Shown here: positions 1 through 11,300 of the stretch, piece after piece | How the letters are laid out: each line of letters starts with the position of its first letter | Numbering within the stretch: position 1 is the first letter of the stretch | Assembly (NCBI RefSeq): GCF_006265175.1 | Contig: NZ_VDCQ01000064.1 | Location: forward strand, 514-63,469 | DNA from: Paenibacillus hemerocallicola | GTDB lineage: Bacteria; Bacillota; Bacilli; Paenibacillales; NBRC-103111 | Reading direction: 5' to 3' | Length of the DNA: 62,956 nt | Translations under genes and position numbers: made by a program | The notes under the pieces: model-generated | What the model was told of the DNA's origin: nothing | Seen by the model: only the letters and a program-made list of their open reading frames with translations | The model's database searches: none

Positions 1-1
1 C

Positions 2-44
2 AAAGCCTTTTTGGATATTGCATCCGAGAGGGCTTTTTTGTTTT
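2..44 (+). terminator. Probable intrinsic terminator of a gene left of the window
   Basis: AAAGCC near the left edge pairs with GGCTTT, an inner GGAT/ATCC stem sits inside, and a TTTTTTG tract follows. The upstream gene is outside the window, so this is judged from structure only. Confidence 0.45.
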
Positions 45-121
45 CATGAATATCCACTCCGTTTTATTTTCTGGAAACTTTTTGTGGGATTTAACAGTCT
101 CATATATGTGAGGTGATTCCA

Positions 122-847
122 ATGGACAAAGAACCGGAAAGACCCGATAGCTCCCGCCGCCCCACTCGAATCGCCCGAGTTGGCGTAATTGTTTTGACTG
201 CAGGCATCGTAGGAGTTCTATTGCTTGTTGCGGCGTGCAGCGAGCAGTCACAACCGGCAGAGGAGGCTGCATCCGCCAGCAACGGATTACCGAAGCAAGC
301 AGCGGATAAAAAAATCGAACAGCAGCAAGGAAGGGAAGAACAACTAAACGAAGGTTTGTATCTCGTGAAGAACGGAAGAGACGTTGGCAAAGGGCCGGTA
401 TCCGCAATGTACACAACGGTCGGCGGTGTTCGGCTAGGCGATACGCAGGAACAAGTGCTGGCTTTACTGGGCGAACCCAGCGAGCGGTCGCAAGCCCGCA
501 GTACTCCATATCCCCTGTGGCACTACATGGATCAGGATTTATACATCATGTTTTACCGAAATGGGGAGAACGAATCGGCAGGTGGAGTAATTTCCGTTCG
601 CCTCGGTGGCCGTTCAACCTTAAAGTTGAACGATCGTCGGTCCGCTCCTTCGATCGCCATAGGCGACGGATTGGATCGAGTGCTGGAGCTGTACCGCCCC
701 ATAGGCGGAACTCCGGACGAAGGTGCGGTGCGAAATTTCTGGGTTCGGGGGGAAGATCGGGCACAGACCGGATTATATAAGCCGTCTGTACATGTACTTC
801 ATGAAAGAAGGACGTATTACGAGTATTTCATTGGAAAACGAAGATGA
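122..847 (+). CDS. Putative lipoprotein, N-terminal part (apparently frameshifted)
   Basis: Function unknown. ATG at 122 is preferred over the in-frame GTG at 113 because GAGGTG (110-115) lies 6 nt upstream of it. The product has a basic N-terminus, one hydrophobic segment (about residues 24-38) and a lipobox-like LVAAC, so export and lipid anchoring are likely. A region starting GVRLGDTQEQVLALLGEP resembles the stalk or SmpA/DUF4309-like repeats of Gram-positive envelope proteins; this is a family impression only. The last ~30 codons look non-native. The natural continuation lies in the +1 frame of the next entry, and a run of six G at 747-752 is the likely indel site. Joined, the protein would be about 440 aa. 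Confidence 0.6.
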   Translation: MDKEPERPDSSRRPTRIARVGVIVLTAGIVGVLLLVAACSEQSQPAEEAASASNGLPKQAADKKIEQQQGREEQLNEGLYLVKNGRDVGKGPVSAMYTTVGGVRLGDTQEQVLALLGEPSERSQARSTPYPLWHYMDQDLYIMFYRNGENESAGGVISVRLGGRSTLKLNDRRSAPSIAIGDGLDRVLELYRPIGGTPDEGAVRNFWVRGEDRAQTGLYKPSVHVLHERRTYYEYFIGKRR

Positions 848-1445
848 AGATCCCGGTCTGTCGCCTCTGGCCGGTACCGTCAACGGTAAAATCCCGAGAG
901 CGGCCGCCAAGTCCGAATATGGCGAGCTATACGTTATTCCTGACACCACGGAAAAAATCGATCTGCTGGGCGCACCTTCATGCATGGGGAGGGAAAACGA
1001 CTATCGATTCGAAGGGGCTTATCGCGCTTATTTTCAAACATCGGATGGAACGGCAACATCGTTGTCGGCGACTCCGATACCGGTCCTGATTTATCCTTCG
1101 CTCGAGCAAATATCGATATCGAAGCTTCAATTCGGTACGTTCGAAGCGTTTTACTTCATTCCGGAGTACGCCGATTGTCACGGGTTGACGTTTTATTTGT
1201 ACGGGGCAAACGAAGAGGGTGCATTTCCATTTCGATTCGAGCTGGAGAATGGAGCCGCCTCCGATACGTTTTACGTGCTTCCTTCCGATAAGCCGCGAAT
1301 GGAAGACGGAATGCTGGTAACGTATGGAGGCGGGGGTGCGGGCACTGACGGCTACTTGAAATATACGTTCAAGCCCGATTTGGCGAACAAAACGATGATT
1401 TTGCTCCGCAAGGAGCAGATTGCGCAAAAGCCGGCTTTGGAGTAA
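723..1445 (+). CDS. Putative lipoprotein, C-terminal part (downstream of frameshift)
   Basis: This frame carries the continuation of the preceding lipoprotein. From about 770 it reads DYISRLYMYFMKEGRITSI, a natural follow-on to the domain interrupted upstream, and it continues to 1445. There is no Shine-Dalgarno sequence before the GTG at 723 or the ATGs at 792 and 801, which argues against independent translation. The protein is rich in aromatic and acidic residues with no recognised catalytic motif. Either the gene is a pseudogene, the assembly has a one-base error in the G6 run, or the frameshift is used in vivo. The window cannot separate these. Confidence 0.5.
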   Translation: MRCEISGFGGKIGHRPDYISRLYMYFMKEGRITSISLENEDEDPGLSPLAGTVNGKIPRAAAKSEYGELYVIPDTTEKIDLLGAPSCMGRENDYRFEGAYRAYFQTSDGTATSLSATPIPVLIYPSLEQISISKLQFGTFEAFYFIPEYADCHGLTFYLYGANEEGAFPFRFELENGAASDTFYVLPSDKPRMEDGMLVTYGGGGAGTDGYLKYTFKPDLANKTMILLRKEQIAQKPALE

Positions 1446-1460
1446 CAGGCTCAAGCCGCA

Positions 1461-2714
1461 TTAAGCCATGAAATAATAATCGTTGAAAAACCCGATTGTC
1501 GTGATCACATTTGTAACGACAAATAACATTTGATACGCAAACAGTACATTTTCGCGCTTGTCCGTCAATTTGATCAGATAGAGGAAGAATGGGATGCAGA
1601 TCATCAAATAACGGACGACGCTCGCCAAATACCAGGGTTGGCTGGAGAAAGGGATTACGATTAGCAAAGCCCCGTATACCCACATGAGCAGCTGTTTCGG
1701 ATCCCGGAACAGCTTTTTCCATTGCGTAATCAAGAATGCCAGGTACACAAGAAATACCGCCGTAGAAATGACGAACGCGATAAAACCGTTATCCCATCCG
1801 CCGGGAGCCATGAAATAAGGCTTTGTGAAGTAATTGACGTAATTTTCGAACGGGATGGCCGTTAACCGGTACCACGAAACTTGCTCATGGAATGGAGCCA
1901 GAACATCTCCGGTCAGCCACTTCATATATACTAGATAGGCGCCCATCGGTATCAGAGACAGAAGCGAGTACAACGCGTACCGGATGTATCGTTTCGAGAA
2001 TGTGAAACCGACGTCCAGCACGACCGTACCCATGACGAAAAACAAGTTGATAAAGCCGGGCACCCGGGTTACAGTCGAGAGACTCGCGGCCAAAAATGCG
2101 AGCGCATATCGCTTATCCGATGCATAATAGATGGAAGCCGCAGACAAGAGCAGGAACAAGCTTTCCGTATACGGCAGCGAATAAAAAAGAGAAGTAGGAA
2201 AGATGAGCATCAAAATGAGCATCGTTCTCGCCTTATTCTCGCTCAATTGCTGCTGCAAACCGATCGCATAAATGTAAACGAGCGCGAAAAACAACAGGAT
2301 GTTGGAAAGAATGCCGCCGATAATAGCCGGGTTGACAGCCCCGAGCAAACTAACCGCTTGTCCGATCACGGATAAAATAATCGGGTAAAGAGGGAAGAAC
2401 ACCCAGTTGGCGGGCGGATGCGGTTCGTCTATGCGATAGTCGTCGTAACCGTTTGCCGCAATGTTCAAATAAGCGAAGCTGTCGAATTTGACGAATTGCT
2501 TCAAGGTAAAAAGCTTGGTGTCGGATAAATCAAACGGGAGCTTCATGGCGTAATCCGGCATCACTCCCGGATACTGCTGTTCGTATGCCGAGGGCTCCGT
2601 GTAAGTGGAAAACAAATTGTTGCCGACATATCCGGTGAATAAAAGCATCACCCTGCTGATAAGAAGAAGCAGAAGCAGGGAGAGCATCAATTTCCCAGTC
2701 AAACCTTTGATCAA
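1461..2714 (-). CDS. PIG-V-like membrane mannosyltransferase family protein
   Basis: Polytopic membrane protein of 417 aa with about ten hydrophobic segments. An early loop motif, KFDSFAYLNIAANGYDDY, matches the pattern W/F-D-(S/W)-x-x-Y-x-x-I-A-x-x-G-Y of the PIG-V/GPI-mannosyltransferase-like GT-C enzymes, followed by a PHPPANWVFFPLYP segment also typical of them. Members use lipid-linked sugar donors, but no substrate is known for the bacterial proteins. The start is a TTG (2714-2712) with AAAGGGGA upstream on the minus strand. It is divergent from ctsR and convergent with the broken lipoprotein gene, and is not part of the B. subtilis ctsR neighbourhood, so it is probably accessory. Confidence 0.7.
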   Translation of the reverse strand: MIKGLTGKLMLSLLLLLLISRVMLLFTGYVGNNLFSTYTEPSAYEQQYPGVMPDYAMKLPFDLSDTKLFTLKQFVKFDSFAYLNIAANGYDDYRIDEPHPPANWVFFPLYPIILSVIGQAVSLLGAVNPAIIGGILSNILLFFALVYIYAIGLQQQLSENKARTMLILMLIFPTSLFYSLPYTESLFLLLSAASIYYASDKRYALAFLAASLSTVTRVPGFINLFFVMGTVVLDVGFTFSKRYIRYALYSLLSLIPMGAYLVYMKWLTGDVLAPFHEQVSWYRLTAIPFENYVNYFTKPYFMAPGGWDNGFIAFVISTAVFLVYLAFLITQWKKLFRDPKQLLMWVYGALLIVIPFSSQPWYLASVVRYLMICIPFFLYLIKLTDKRENVLFAYQMLFVVTNVITTIGFFNDYYFMA

Positions 2715-2883
2715 CTCGTTCTAATCCCCTTTCTATGTACCCGCTATGCGGCTCGCCATAATAACGGAATCGAAAATAAACATGAATTGGTCGATTCCTC
2801 CCCGGTAAACGGGGGTAAAAGTGTATATACTTATTATCATACATTTCACGACGCTTTGCCGCAAAAAGTTATCGATACGATAC

Positions 2884-2912
2884 TTGGCAAATCGGAAAAA
2901 AGCGGGTATAAT
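2884..2912 (+). promoter_or_regulatory. Sigma-A promoter of the ctsR operon
   Basis: TTGGCA (2884-2889), a 17-nt spacer and TATAAT (2907-2912). The predicted start near 2919 falls at the CtsR box just downstream. Confidence 0.85.
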
Positions 2913-2920
2913 AAATCTAA

Positions 2921-2937
2921 AGTCAAAGAAAGTCAAA
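2921..2937 (+). promoter_or_regulatory. CtsR operator (heptad direct repeat)
   Basis: Two AGTCAAA heptads separated by GAA match the established CtsR consensus RGTCAAA-N3-RGTCAAA exactly. The site overlaps the predicted transcription start, so bound CtsR should block initiation: autoregulation of ctsR-mcsA-mcsB-clpC, relieved by heat or arginine phosphorylation. Confidence 0.92.
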
Positions 2938-3004
2938 GTCAGAATGTTTGAACTTTCCGACTTTTTCGAGCCGGCCGTACAACTTTCATTTGGGAGGTCT
3001 TTGG

Positions 3005-3466
3005 ATGCGTAATGTCTCCGATATCATCGAACAATATCTGAAGAACATTTTGCAGCAAAGCCCGGGTGGAGTCGTCGAGTTGCAGCGAAGCGAGTTGGCC
3101 GACCGGTTCCAGTGCGTGCCTTCGCAGATTAATTATGTGATCAGTACGAGGTTTACGCTGGAGAAAGGTTATTTGGTCGAAAGCAAAAGGGGCGGCGGAG
3201 GTTATATCCGCATTCAACGAGTGGAGCTGCCATCCAAGGAAGCGATACACGTGCATATTTTCAGCACGGTCGGATTGCAAATCGATCAGGCTTCGGCCGA
3301 AGGCATCGTGTACCAGCTGGAGGAAGGCTGCCTGATTACGGCACGCGAAGCCAATTTGCTCAAGGCGGCTATTTCAAGAGACGTCTTAAACCTCAAGCTT
3401 CCGCTAAGAGACGAAGTTCGGGCAAGATTGCTGAAGGCGATGCTGACTACGCTGCTCAGCAAGTAG
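3005..3466 (+). CDS. ctsR: CtsR, transcriptional repressor of class III heat-shock genes
   Basis: 153 aa, the usual family length. ATG 3005 is chosen because GGGAGGT lies about 6 nt before it and the product starts MRNVSDIIEQYL like known CtsR; the reading frame stays open further upstream without an SD. The N-terminal winged helix-turn-helix (about residues 20-65) includes the glycine-rich wing KRGGGGYIRI, which inserts into the minor groove and acts as the heat sensor. The C-terminal helical domain (about 80-150) mediates dimerisation and McsB contact. First gene of the operon; its own operator is at 2921-2937. Confidence 0.96.
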   Translation: MRNVSDIIEQYLKNILQQSPGGVVELQRSELADRFQCVPSQINYVISTRFTLEKGYLVESKRGGGGYIRIQRVELPSKEAIHVHIFSTVGLQIDQASAEGIVYQLEEGCLITAREANLLKAAISRDVLNLKLPLRDEVRARLLKAMLTTLLSK

Positions 3467-3541
3467 TTAGACTAGTTAGACGATTACTCGTATACATCAT
3501 TCGATCCAGTCGCGATCTATGCAAAGGAGGGGACATTAACC

Positions 3542-4063
3542 GTGCTCTGCCAAGAATGCAATAAGAAACCGGCAACGTTACATTTTACAAAAATTATTAA
3601 CGGGGAGAAGACCGAATTCCACATTTGCGAATCGTGCGCCCGCGAGAAGGGCGAGCTTATCCCTGGGACTGCTAACGGCTTCTCGATCCATAACCTGCTG
3701 TCGGGACTGCTGGATTTCGACCCGAGCCAAGCCGCGGTCGGAACGAAGCCGCAAACGCTGCGCTGCGATAAATGCGGCTTAACTTATAGCCAGTTCAGCA
3801 AGCTGGGCCGTTTCGGATGCAGCTCGTGCTATGAGCATTTTTCCGAAAGATTGGATCCATTGTTCAAAAGAGTTCACGGCAACAATGTTCACGTAGGCAA
3901 GGTGCCTAAGCGAACAGGGGGCCTTATTCAATATAAGCGGGAAATCGATAAGCTGAAGCATGATATGCAGAAGCACATAACCCGCGAGGAATTCGAGCAG
4001 GCGGCGAACATCCGCGATCAGATTCGCGAGCTGGAAACGAAGCTCAACGGTTCGAACGTATAG
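3542..4063 (+). CDS. mcsA: McsA, activator of the McsB arginine kinase
   Basis: 173 aa zinc protein. GTG start at 3542 with AAAGGAGGGG about 9 nt upstream. Four CxxC pairs are visible (MLCQEC, CESC, CDKC, CSSC), spaced as two zinc-binding modules in the N-terminal two thirds. The C-terminus (about 135-171) is a UVR-type helical hairpin with EEFEQAANIRDQIRELE. McsA binds and stimulates McsB and also influences CtsR and ClpC. It lies 75 nt after ctsR and 17 nt before mcsB in the same transcription unit. Confidence 0.94.
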   Translation: MLCQECNKKPATLHFTKIINGEKTEFHICESCAREKGELIPGTANGFSIHNLLSGLLDFDPSQAAVGTKPQTLRCDKCGLTYSQFSKLGRFGCSSCYEHFSERLDPLFKRVHGNNVHVGKVPKRTGGLIQYKREIDKLKHDMQKHITREEFEQAANIRDQIRELETKLNGSNV

Positions 4064-4080
4064 GGAAGGAGGCGTCGATA

Positions 4081-5142
4081 TTGGATCGATCGAACATTTT
4101 CGTTCAAGCGCTCAGCGAATGGATGAGGGGAAATAGCCCGGAGTCGGACGTAGTGATCAGCACCCGTATCCGGCTTGCCCGTAATTTGCGAAGTCTTCCT
4201 TTCCCGATGCTGGCCACGAACGCCCAATCCAAAGAAGTGCTGGATCAAATCGTTCCGGTACTGAACAGCGATGATTTGCAGCAAATAAGCGGGTTCGATC
4301 TGTTTACTCTGGATCAGCTGGGCGAACTGCAGAAGAGGGTGCTCGTCGAGAAGCATCTGATCAGCCCCAACCTGGCGGACGAATCCCGCAATGGCGCCGT
4401 CATGATCAACGAGAACGAATCCGTGAGCATTATGGTGAACGAAGAGGACCATTTGCGCATACAGTGCCTCTGTCCGGGATTTCAAATTCGGGAAGCTTGG
4501 GATTTGGCCAACCGGATCGACGATATTTTCGAATCGCAGGTCGATTACGCTTTTGAAGAGCGTCGAGGCTTTATGACCAGCTGCCCGACGAACGTAGGTA
4601 CGGGGATCCGGGCATCCGTCATGATGCATTTGCCCGCGCTTGTCCTTACCCAGCAGATGAACCGGATTTTGCAGGCGATCAATCAGGTCGGTCTTGCCGT
4701 GCGGGGCATTTATGGGGAAGGCAGCGAAGCGATCGGCAATGTATTCCAGGTGTCGAATCAGATTACGCTCGGCCAATCCGAGGAGGAAATCATCGACAAT
4801 TTGCACAGCGTGGCCAAACAAATCATCGAGCATGAAAGGGCGGCCCGCCAAAAGCTGCTGGGAGAATCCAAAATGCGCATTACGGATCGGGTCAAACGGT
4901 CGTACGGGATTTTATCCCATGCCGCCATTATGGATTCCAAGGAAGCCGCGCAGCGGTTGTCCGATGTCCGGCTCGGTGTCGATCTGGGGCTTCTGAAGAA
5001 CGTCTCGCCGCACGTGCTCAATGAGCTTATGGTGATGACTCAGCCCGGGTTTTTGCAGCAGTACGCCGGGGCCAAGCTATCGGCTGACGACCGTGATATC
5101 CGAAGGGCCGAATTGATTCGGGAGAAAATACTCAGCTCATGA
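4081..5142 (+). CDS. mcsB: McsB, protein-arginine kinase
   Basis: 353 aa; phosphorylates arginines on misfolded proteins, marking them for ClpC-ClpP. TTG start at 4081 follows GGAAGGAGG. The phosphagen-kinase fold is evident: STRIRLARNL near residue 29 binds phosphate, and the catalytic cysteine lies in TSCPTNVGTG (Cys about 168). The RDIRRA near the C-terminus matches the RDxxRA allosteric phosphoarginine-binding motif, so the feedback site is intact. Translationally close to mcsA and followed by clpC, its functional partner. Confidence 0.95.
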   Translation: MDRSNIFVQALSEWMRGNSPESDVVISTRIRLARNLRSLPFPMLATNAQSKEVLDQIVPVLNSDDLQQISGFDLFTLDQLGELQKRVLVEKHLISPNLADESRNGAVMINENESVSIMVNEEDHLRIQCLCPGFQIREAWDLANRIDDIFESQVDYAFEERRGFMTSCPTNVGTGIRASVMMHLPALVLTQQMNRILQAINQVGLAVRGIYGEGSEAIGNVFQVSNQITLGQSEEEIIDNLHSVAKQIIEHERAARQKLLGESKMRITDRVKRSYGILSHAAIMDSKEAAQRLSDVRLGVDLGLLKNVSPHVLNELMVMTQPGFLQQYAGAKLSADDRDIRRAELIREKILSS

Positions 5143-5222
5143 TTAAGCGGCAGAGCAACGAGATAACAAGTTGAGATCAACTTTTAAATATATATACTTT
5201 CTAATTTTCGGAGGTGTTTTTC

Positions 5223-7649
<2,427 letters not shown>

Positions 7650-7669
7650 GGCGAAGTACGATAGAAATG

Positions 7670-7714
7670 AAAAGGCATTTTGGCTGTCCCGACGGATGGC
7701 CGAAATGCCTTTTG
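7670..7714 (+). terminator. Intrinsic terminator after clpC
   Basis: A 15-bp stem (AAAAGGCATTTTGGC pairing with GCCGAAATGCCTTTT, one G-U) and a 15-nt loop, ending in TTTTG. It closes the ctsR operon. Confidence 0.8.
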
Positions 7715-7808
7715 TTCGTTCAACTTGTAAATTGATTGTATGCGGGGTTTTCATTGGTACGGCGAAATGGTACACTTTGGATACTATTGATCGATGAGGG
7801 AAGCGCTT

Positions 7809-9176
7809 ATGTCGAAAGTGAAAACGAAATTTTGTTGCCAGGAATGCGGATACGAAACCCCGAAATGGCTTGGCAAATGCCCGGGCTGCAACGCATGGAA
7901 CAGTATGGTCGAGGAAGTGGAGATGACCGGCAAAGCAAAAGGATTCCAATCCTCCTTGACCCAGACGAAAGAAAAGGCGACTTCGATCATACATATAGAA
8001 AGTAGTCACGAAAAACGAATATTGTCCCAGATGAACGAATTGAACCGTGTATTGGGCGGAGGAGTCGTCCCGGGTTCTTTGATTTTGGTGGGTGGGGACC
8101 CGGGTATCGGCAAATCGACGCTGCTGCTGCAAATGTCTCATCATATGGCTACGGTAGGCTTGAAGGTGCTGTATATATCGGGGGAAGAGTCGGTCCGCCA
8201 AATCAAGCTCCGGGCGGATCGATTAAACGCCTTGTCCGAACGTTTGTTCGTTCTGTGCGAGACGAGCGTCGAACAAATCGAGGAAGCGATCGAAAACGTA
8301 CAACCCGATTTCATGGTCGTCGACTCGATCCAAACCGTATTCCACCCGGCTGTCACATCGGCTCCCGGAAGCGTTGCGCAAGTTCGCGAATGTACGGGGC
8401 ATTTTATGAGAATAGCTAAAATAAAAGGTATCGCTACCGTCCTCGTTGGTCACGTAACGAAAGAAGGGGCGATCGCCGGACCTCGGCTGCTGGAGCATAT
8501 GGTCGATTGCGTGCTTTATTTCGAAGGCGAGCGGCACCATTCGTACCGACTGCTGCGGGCGGTCAAAAACCGGTTCGGCTCCACGAACGAGATAGGTATT
8601 TTCGAAATGATCGAAGACGGCCTCCGAGAAGTGACCAACCCGTCGGAGCTGTTTTTATCCGAACGTCCGCTTGGCGTATCGGGCTCTACCGTGGTTGCCA
8701 GCATGGAAGGCACCCGGCCGGTTCTAGTCGAGCTTCAAGCGCTCGTATCCAGTACGAATTTCCCTAGCCCGCGGCGGATGTCAGCGGGAATCGATCATAA
8801 CCGGCTCTCGCTAATTATTGCCGTTTTGGAGAAGCGGGTCGGGATGTTTTTGCAAAATCAGGACGCTTATTTGAATGTGGCGGGCGGCGTCAAGCTGGAC
8901 GAACCGGCAGTCGATCTGGCTGCGGCGGTAGCCATAGCCTCGAGCTTCAAGGACCGGCCCACCCAGCCGTTCGATGTCGTGTTCGGCGAAATCGGGCTTA
9001 CCGGCGAAGTGCGGGGAGTATCGCGTATCGATCAGCGGGTGAAGGAAGCGCAGAAGCTCGGATTTAAACGCATCATTATGCCGCGCAAAAGCATGAAAGG
9101 GTGGACACCGCCCCAAGGCATCGAAATCATCGGCGTCGAGACGGTATCGGAAGCGCTGACGGCCGCTTTGGAATAA
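7809..9176 (+). CDS. radA: RadA (Sms), DNA repair and branch-migration ATPase
   Basis: 455 aa. ATG 7809 gives the family N-terminus [13 protein letters not shown] and has GAGGGA about 7 nt upstream; the longer in-frame start (7794) adds only five residues. A C4 zinc finger (Cys10, 13, 24, 27), a RecA-like core with Walker [10 protein letters not shown] (95-103), the RadA signature KNRFG (about 253) and a C-terminal Lon-protease-like domain (about 290-455) are in order. It processes recombination intermediates and acts with DisA, whose gene follows. Confidence 0.95.
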   Translation: MSKVKTKFCCQECGYETPKWLGKCPGCNAWNSMVEEVEMTGKAKGFQSSLTQTKEKATSIIHIESSHEKRILSQMNELNRVLGGGVVPGSLILVGGDPGIGKSTLLLQMSHHMATVGLKVLYISGEESVRQIKLRADRLNALSERLFVLCETSVEQIEEAIENVQPDFMVVDSIQTVFHPAVTSAPGSVAQVRECTGHFMRIAKIKGIATVLVGHVTKEGAIAGPRLLEHMVDCVLYFEGERHHSYRLLRAVKNRFGSTNEIGIFEMIEDGLREVTNPSELFLSERPLGVSGSTVVASMEGTRPVLVELQALVSSTNFPSPRRMSAGIDHNRLSLIIAVLEKRVGMFLQNQDAYLNVAGGVKLDEPAVDLAAAVAIASSFKDRPTQPFDVVFGEIGLTGEVRGVSRIDQRVKEAQKLGFKRIIMPRKSMKGWTPPQGIEIIGVETVSEALTAALE

Positions 9177-9192
9177 ACGAAGTACACTGGGT

Positions 9193-9243
9193 CCCCAAAA
9201 AGTAACCGGCATAAGCTACGGAGCTGCGCGTCACTTTTTGGGG
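9193..9243. repeat. 51-nt inverted-repeat element, copy 1 (radA-disA gap)
   Basis: Starts CCCCAAAAAGT and ends with the exact complement ACTTTTTGGGG. The inside shares TA-x-C-GG...TAAGC...CGxAG with the two copies at 24916 and 24984. The complementary arms would fold into an 11-bp hairpin. It is not a standard terminator, because no T-run follows outside the arm. Confidence 0.85.
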
Positions 9244-9274
9244 AGGGAACAGGGAGCGATAAGGGGGATAAGAA

Positions 9275-10351
9275 GTGAAGGACGATACGAAGCGGGACGT
9301 CATGACGCAAATTTTGCAGTTGGTCGCTCCCGGCACACCGTTTCGCGAAGGGTTGGAAAACGTGCTTCGAGCCAAGACCGGCGCTTTGATCGTAGTCGGC
9401 TACAGCCCGGGAGTCATGGAGATCGTAGACGGGGGCTTCTCGATAAATTGCGATTTCTCGCCAAACTACTTATACGAGCTCGCCAAAATGGACGGGGCGA
9501 TCATTTTAAGCGAAGACATCAAGCGCATTTTGTATGCCAACACGCAGCTTATCCCGAATTCCTCGATATCCTCGATCGAGACGGGCATCCGACACAGGAC
9601 GGCGGAACGGGTTGCCAAGCAAACCGGGAAGCTGGTCGTATCGATTTCGCAGCGCAGGAACATCATTACGGTATATCAGGGCAATTTGCGCTATGCGCTT
9701 AAAGATATCGGCGTCATTTTGACGAAAGCGAATCAAGCGATTCAGACGTTGGAGAAGTATAGGTCCGTGCTGGACCAATCTTTGACCAATTTGGGCGCGT
9801 CCGAGTTCGAGGAGCTCGTTACACTGTACGAGGTGGCGGGTGTCATCCAGCGGTTTGAAATGGTCCTTCGCGTCAAAATGGAAATCAAGCGGTACATCAA
9901 CGAGCTCGGAACCGAAGGCCGTCTGATAAGCATGCAGCTGGATGAGCTTGTCGGCAGCATCGAGCACGAGGCCGTACTCCTGATCAAAGACTACTGCCGG
10001 GAATGCAGCGAGGAGAAAATCAAAGAAGTGTCGGGCGGCTTAAGACGTCTCAATTCCGAGGAGCTGCTGGATCAGCAGCATATCGTGCGAATGCTCGGCT
10101 ACCCCCCTACGAATACGATGCTGGAAGAAAACGTTTCTCCGCGCGGGTACCGGATGTTGCATAAGCTGCCGCGACTGCCTGCGATTATTATCCAAAATTT
10201 GGTGGAGCGATTCGAACGGCTCCCGCACATGGTTATGGCGACGATCGAGGAGCTGGACGAGGTGGACGGCATCGGAGAGGTGCGGGCCCGGGCGATCAAG
10301 GAAGGGCTGAAGCGGATCCAAGAGCAATTGTTCATTGACAGACATATTTAA
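9275..10351 (+). CDS. disA: DisA, diadenylate cyclase and DNA integrity scanning protein
   Basis: 358 aa; condenses two ATP into c-di-AMP. GTG start at 9275 with AAGGGGG upstream. The DAC domain (about 1-150) contains the catalytic motifs DGA (73-75) and RHR (106-108). A helical linker (about 150-285) leads to a C-terminal helix-hairpin-helix domain (about 300-358, [12 protein letters not shown]) that binds branched DNA. In Bacillus, DisA patrols the chromosome and pauses at lesions, and RadA modulates it. It sits 98 nt after radA, the gap being occupied by a repeat element. Confidence 0.96.
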   Translation: MKDDTKRDVMTQILQLVAPGTPFREGLENVLRAKTGALIVVGYSPGVMEIVDGGFSINCDFSPNYLYELAKMDGAIILSEDIKRILYANTQLIPNSSISSIETGIRHRTAERVAKQTGKLVVSISQRRNIITVYQGNLRYALKDIGVILTKANQAIQTLEKYRSVLDQSLTNLGASEFEELVTLYEVAGVIQRFEMVLRVKMEIKRYINELGTEGRLISMQLDELVGSIEHEAVLLIKDYCRECSEEKIKEVSGGLRRLNSEELLDQQHIVRMLGYPPTNTMLEENVSPRGYRMLHKLPRLPAIIIQNLVERFERLPHMVMATIEELDEVDGIGEVRARAIKEGLKRIQEQLFIDRHI

Positions 10352-10450
10352 TTTGTCTACAATCGTAAGATAGGGTTCGCATTGCCCGAGAGCGCGGAGG
10401 ATGCTTCGCATCACTTTGGGGTATAGTAAAGGGTAGAGGTGGAGCCTTTC

Positions 10451-11209
10451 ATGATTAGAAATTCAATTCCCAGCATATTTACGGTAGGAAATTTGTTTCT
10501 GGGGATTATCGCAATCATTTTGGCGTTTAATTCCGGCACCGACAACAAAAACGCCGAGCTTGCCGCCATCTTCGTTATCGTGGCCATGCTGCTGGACGGT
10601 TTGGACGGACGGGTCGCTCGGGCTTTAAATGCACAGAGCGAATTCGGCAAAGAGCTTGATTCGTTATCCGACGTTATTTCGTTCGGCGTTGCGCCGGCTT
10701 TTATTATGTATGTAGTAGCTTTTCAAAGCATGGATGCTTCCGCCTTGGCATGGATCGTGACGGCCATATTCCCGATCTGCGGAGCGCTCCGTCTGGCCCG
10801 CTTCAACGTCATTGCCGGGACGCCCGGATACTTTATCGGATTGCCTATTCCGGCTGCGGGAAGCGTACTTAGCACATTGGCGCTGTTTCACAACGAGATT
10901 CCGTCCGCGATTTTGCTTGCCAGTACGTTGGTTCTGTCGTTTTTGATGGTCAGCACGGTGAAATATCCGAACTTCAAAAAGGTCGGCATCCCGAAGACGG
11001 CTATTTGGCTGACGCCGATCATCGTCGCCGGAGCGGTGACGCTTGCCATCATTTATCCGGGCCTGCTGTCGAAGCTCATATTTATACCGCTTGTTATTTA
11101 CGCATTGTATGGCTTGAACGGGCTAAAAAAAAACGCTAGACGTTTATTTCGCCGCAGAAAGCGGAGGAACTCGGCCGACGAACCGACCAAGTCCAAGACT
11201 CACGGATAA
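10451..11209 (+). CDS. pssA: CDP-diacylglycerol-serine O-phosphatidyltransferase (PssA type)
   Basis: 252 aa integral membrane enzyme making phosphatidylserine, precursor of phosphatidylethanolamine. ATG 10451 is preferred to GTG 10439 because AGAGGTGGAG lies 7 nt before it. The CDP-alcohol phosphatidyltransferase signature is complete: D49-x2-D52-G53-x2-A56-R57 ... G66-x3-D70-x3-D74. About six to eight transmembrane helices follow or flank it, with a basic C-terminal tail. In B. subtilis pssA is elsewhere, so its place between disA and the PIN-TRAM gene marks a lineage-specific arrangement. No psd gene is nearby. A strong bidirectional terminator follows. Confidence 0.92.
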   Translation: MIRNSIPSIFTVGNLFLGIIAIILAFNSGTDNKNAELAAIFVIVAMLLDGLDGRVARALNAQSEFGKELDSLSDVISFGVAPAFIMYVVAFQSMDASALAWIVTAIFPICGALRLARFNVIAGTPGYFIGLPIPAAGSVLSTLALFHNEIPSAILLASTLVLSFLMVSTVKYPNFKKVGIPKTAIWLTPIIVAGAVTLAIIYPGLLSKLIFIPLVIYALYGLNGLKKNARRLFRRRKRRNSADEPTKSKTHG

Positions 11210-11244
11210 TTTGCGCAGCGTTATTCCATATGGAGCGTGAAAAT

Positions 11245-11289
11245 AAAAAGCATTTATTTTCTGAATGTCAGAAAATAAATGCTTTTTTT
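11245..11289. terminator. Bidirectional intrinsic terminator between convergent genes
   Basis: Near-perfect 20-bp hairpin: AAAAAGCATTTATTTTCTGA and its complement around a 3-nt loop (ATG). A-run on one side and T-run on the other let it stop pssA (+) and the convergent small gene (-). Confidence 0.9.
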
Positions 11290-11300
11290 GTTGCCCTTTG

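Noticed and set aside
4018-4851. 277 aa minus-strand frame opposite mcsA/mcsB
   Set aside because: Lies within two well-identified genes on the other strand and shows no family motif.
7741-7808. Promoter for radA
   Set aside because: TTGGTA and TACTAT are present but spaced 22 nt apart; no convincing pair found.
11245-11289. Near-perfect hairpin as a MITE
   Set aside because: It has A- and T-runs in the right places between convergent genes and is simply a bidirectional terminator.
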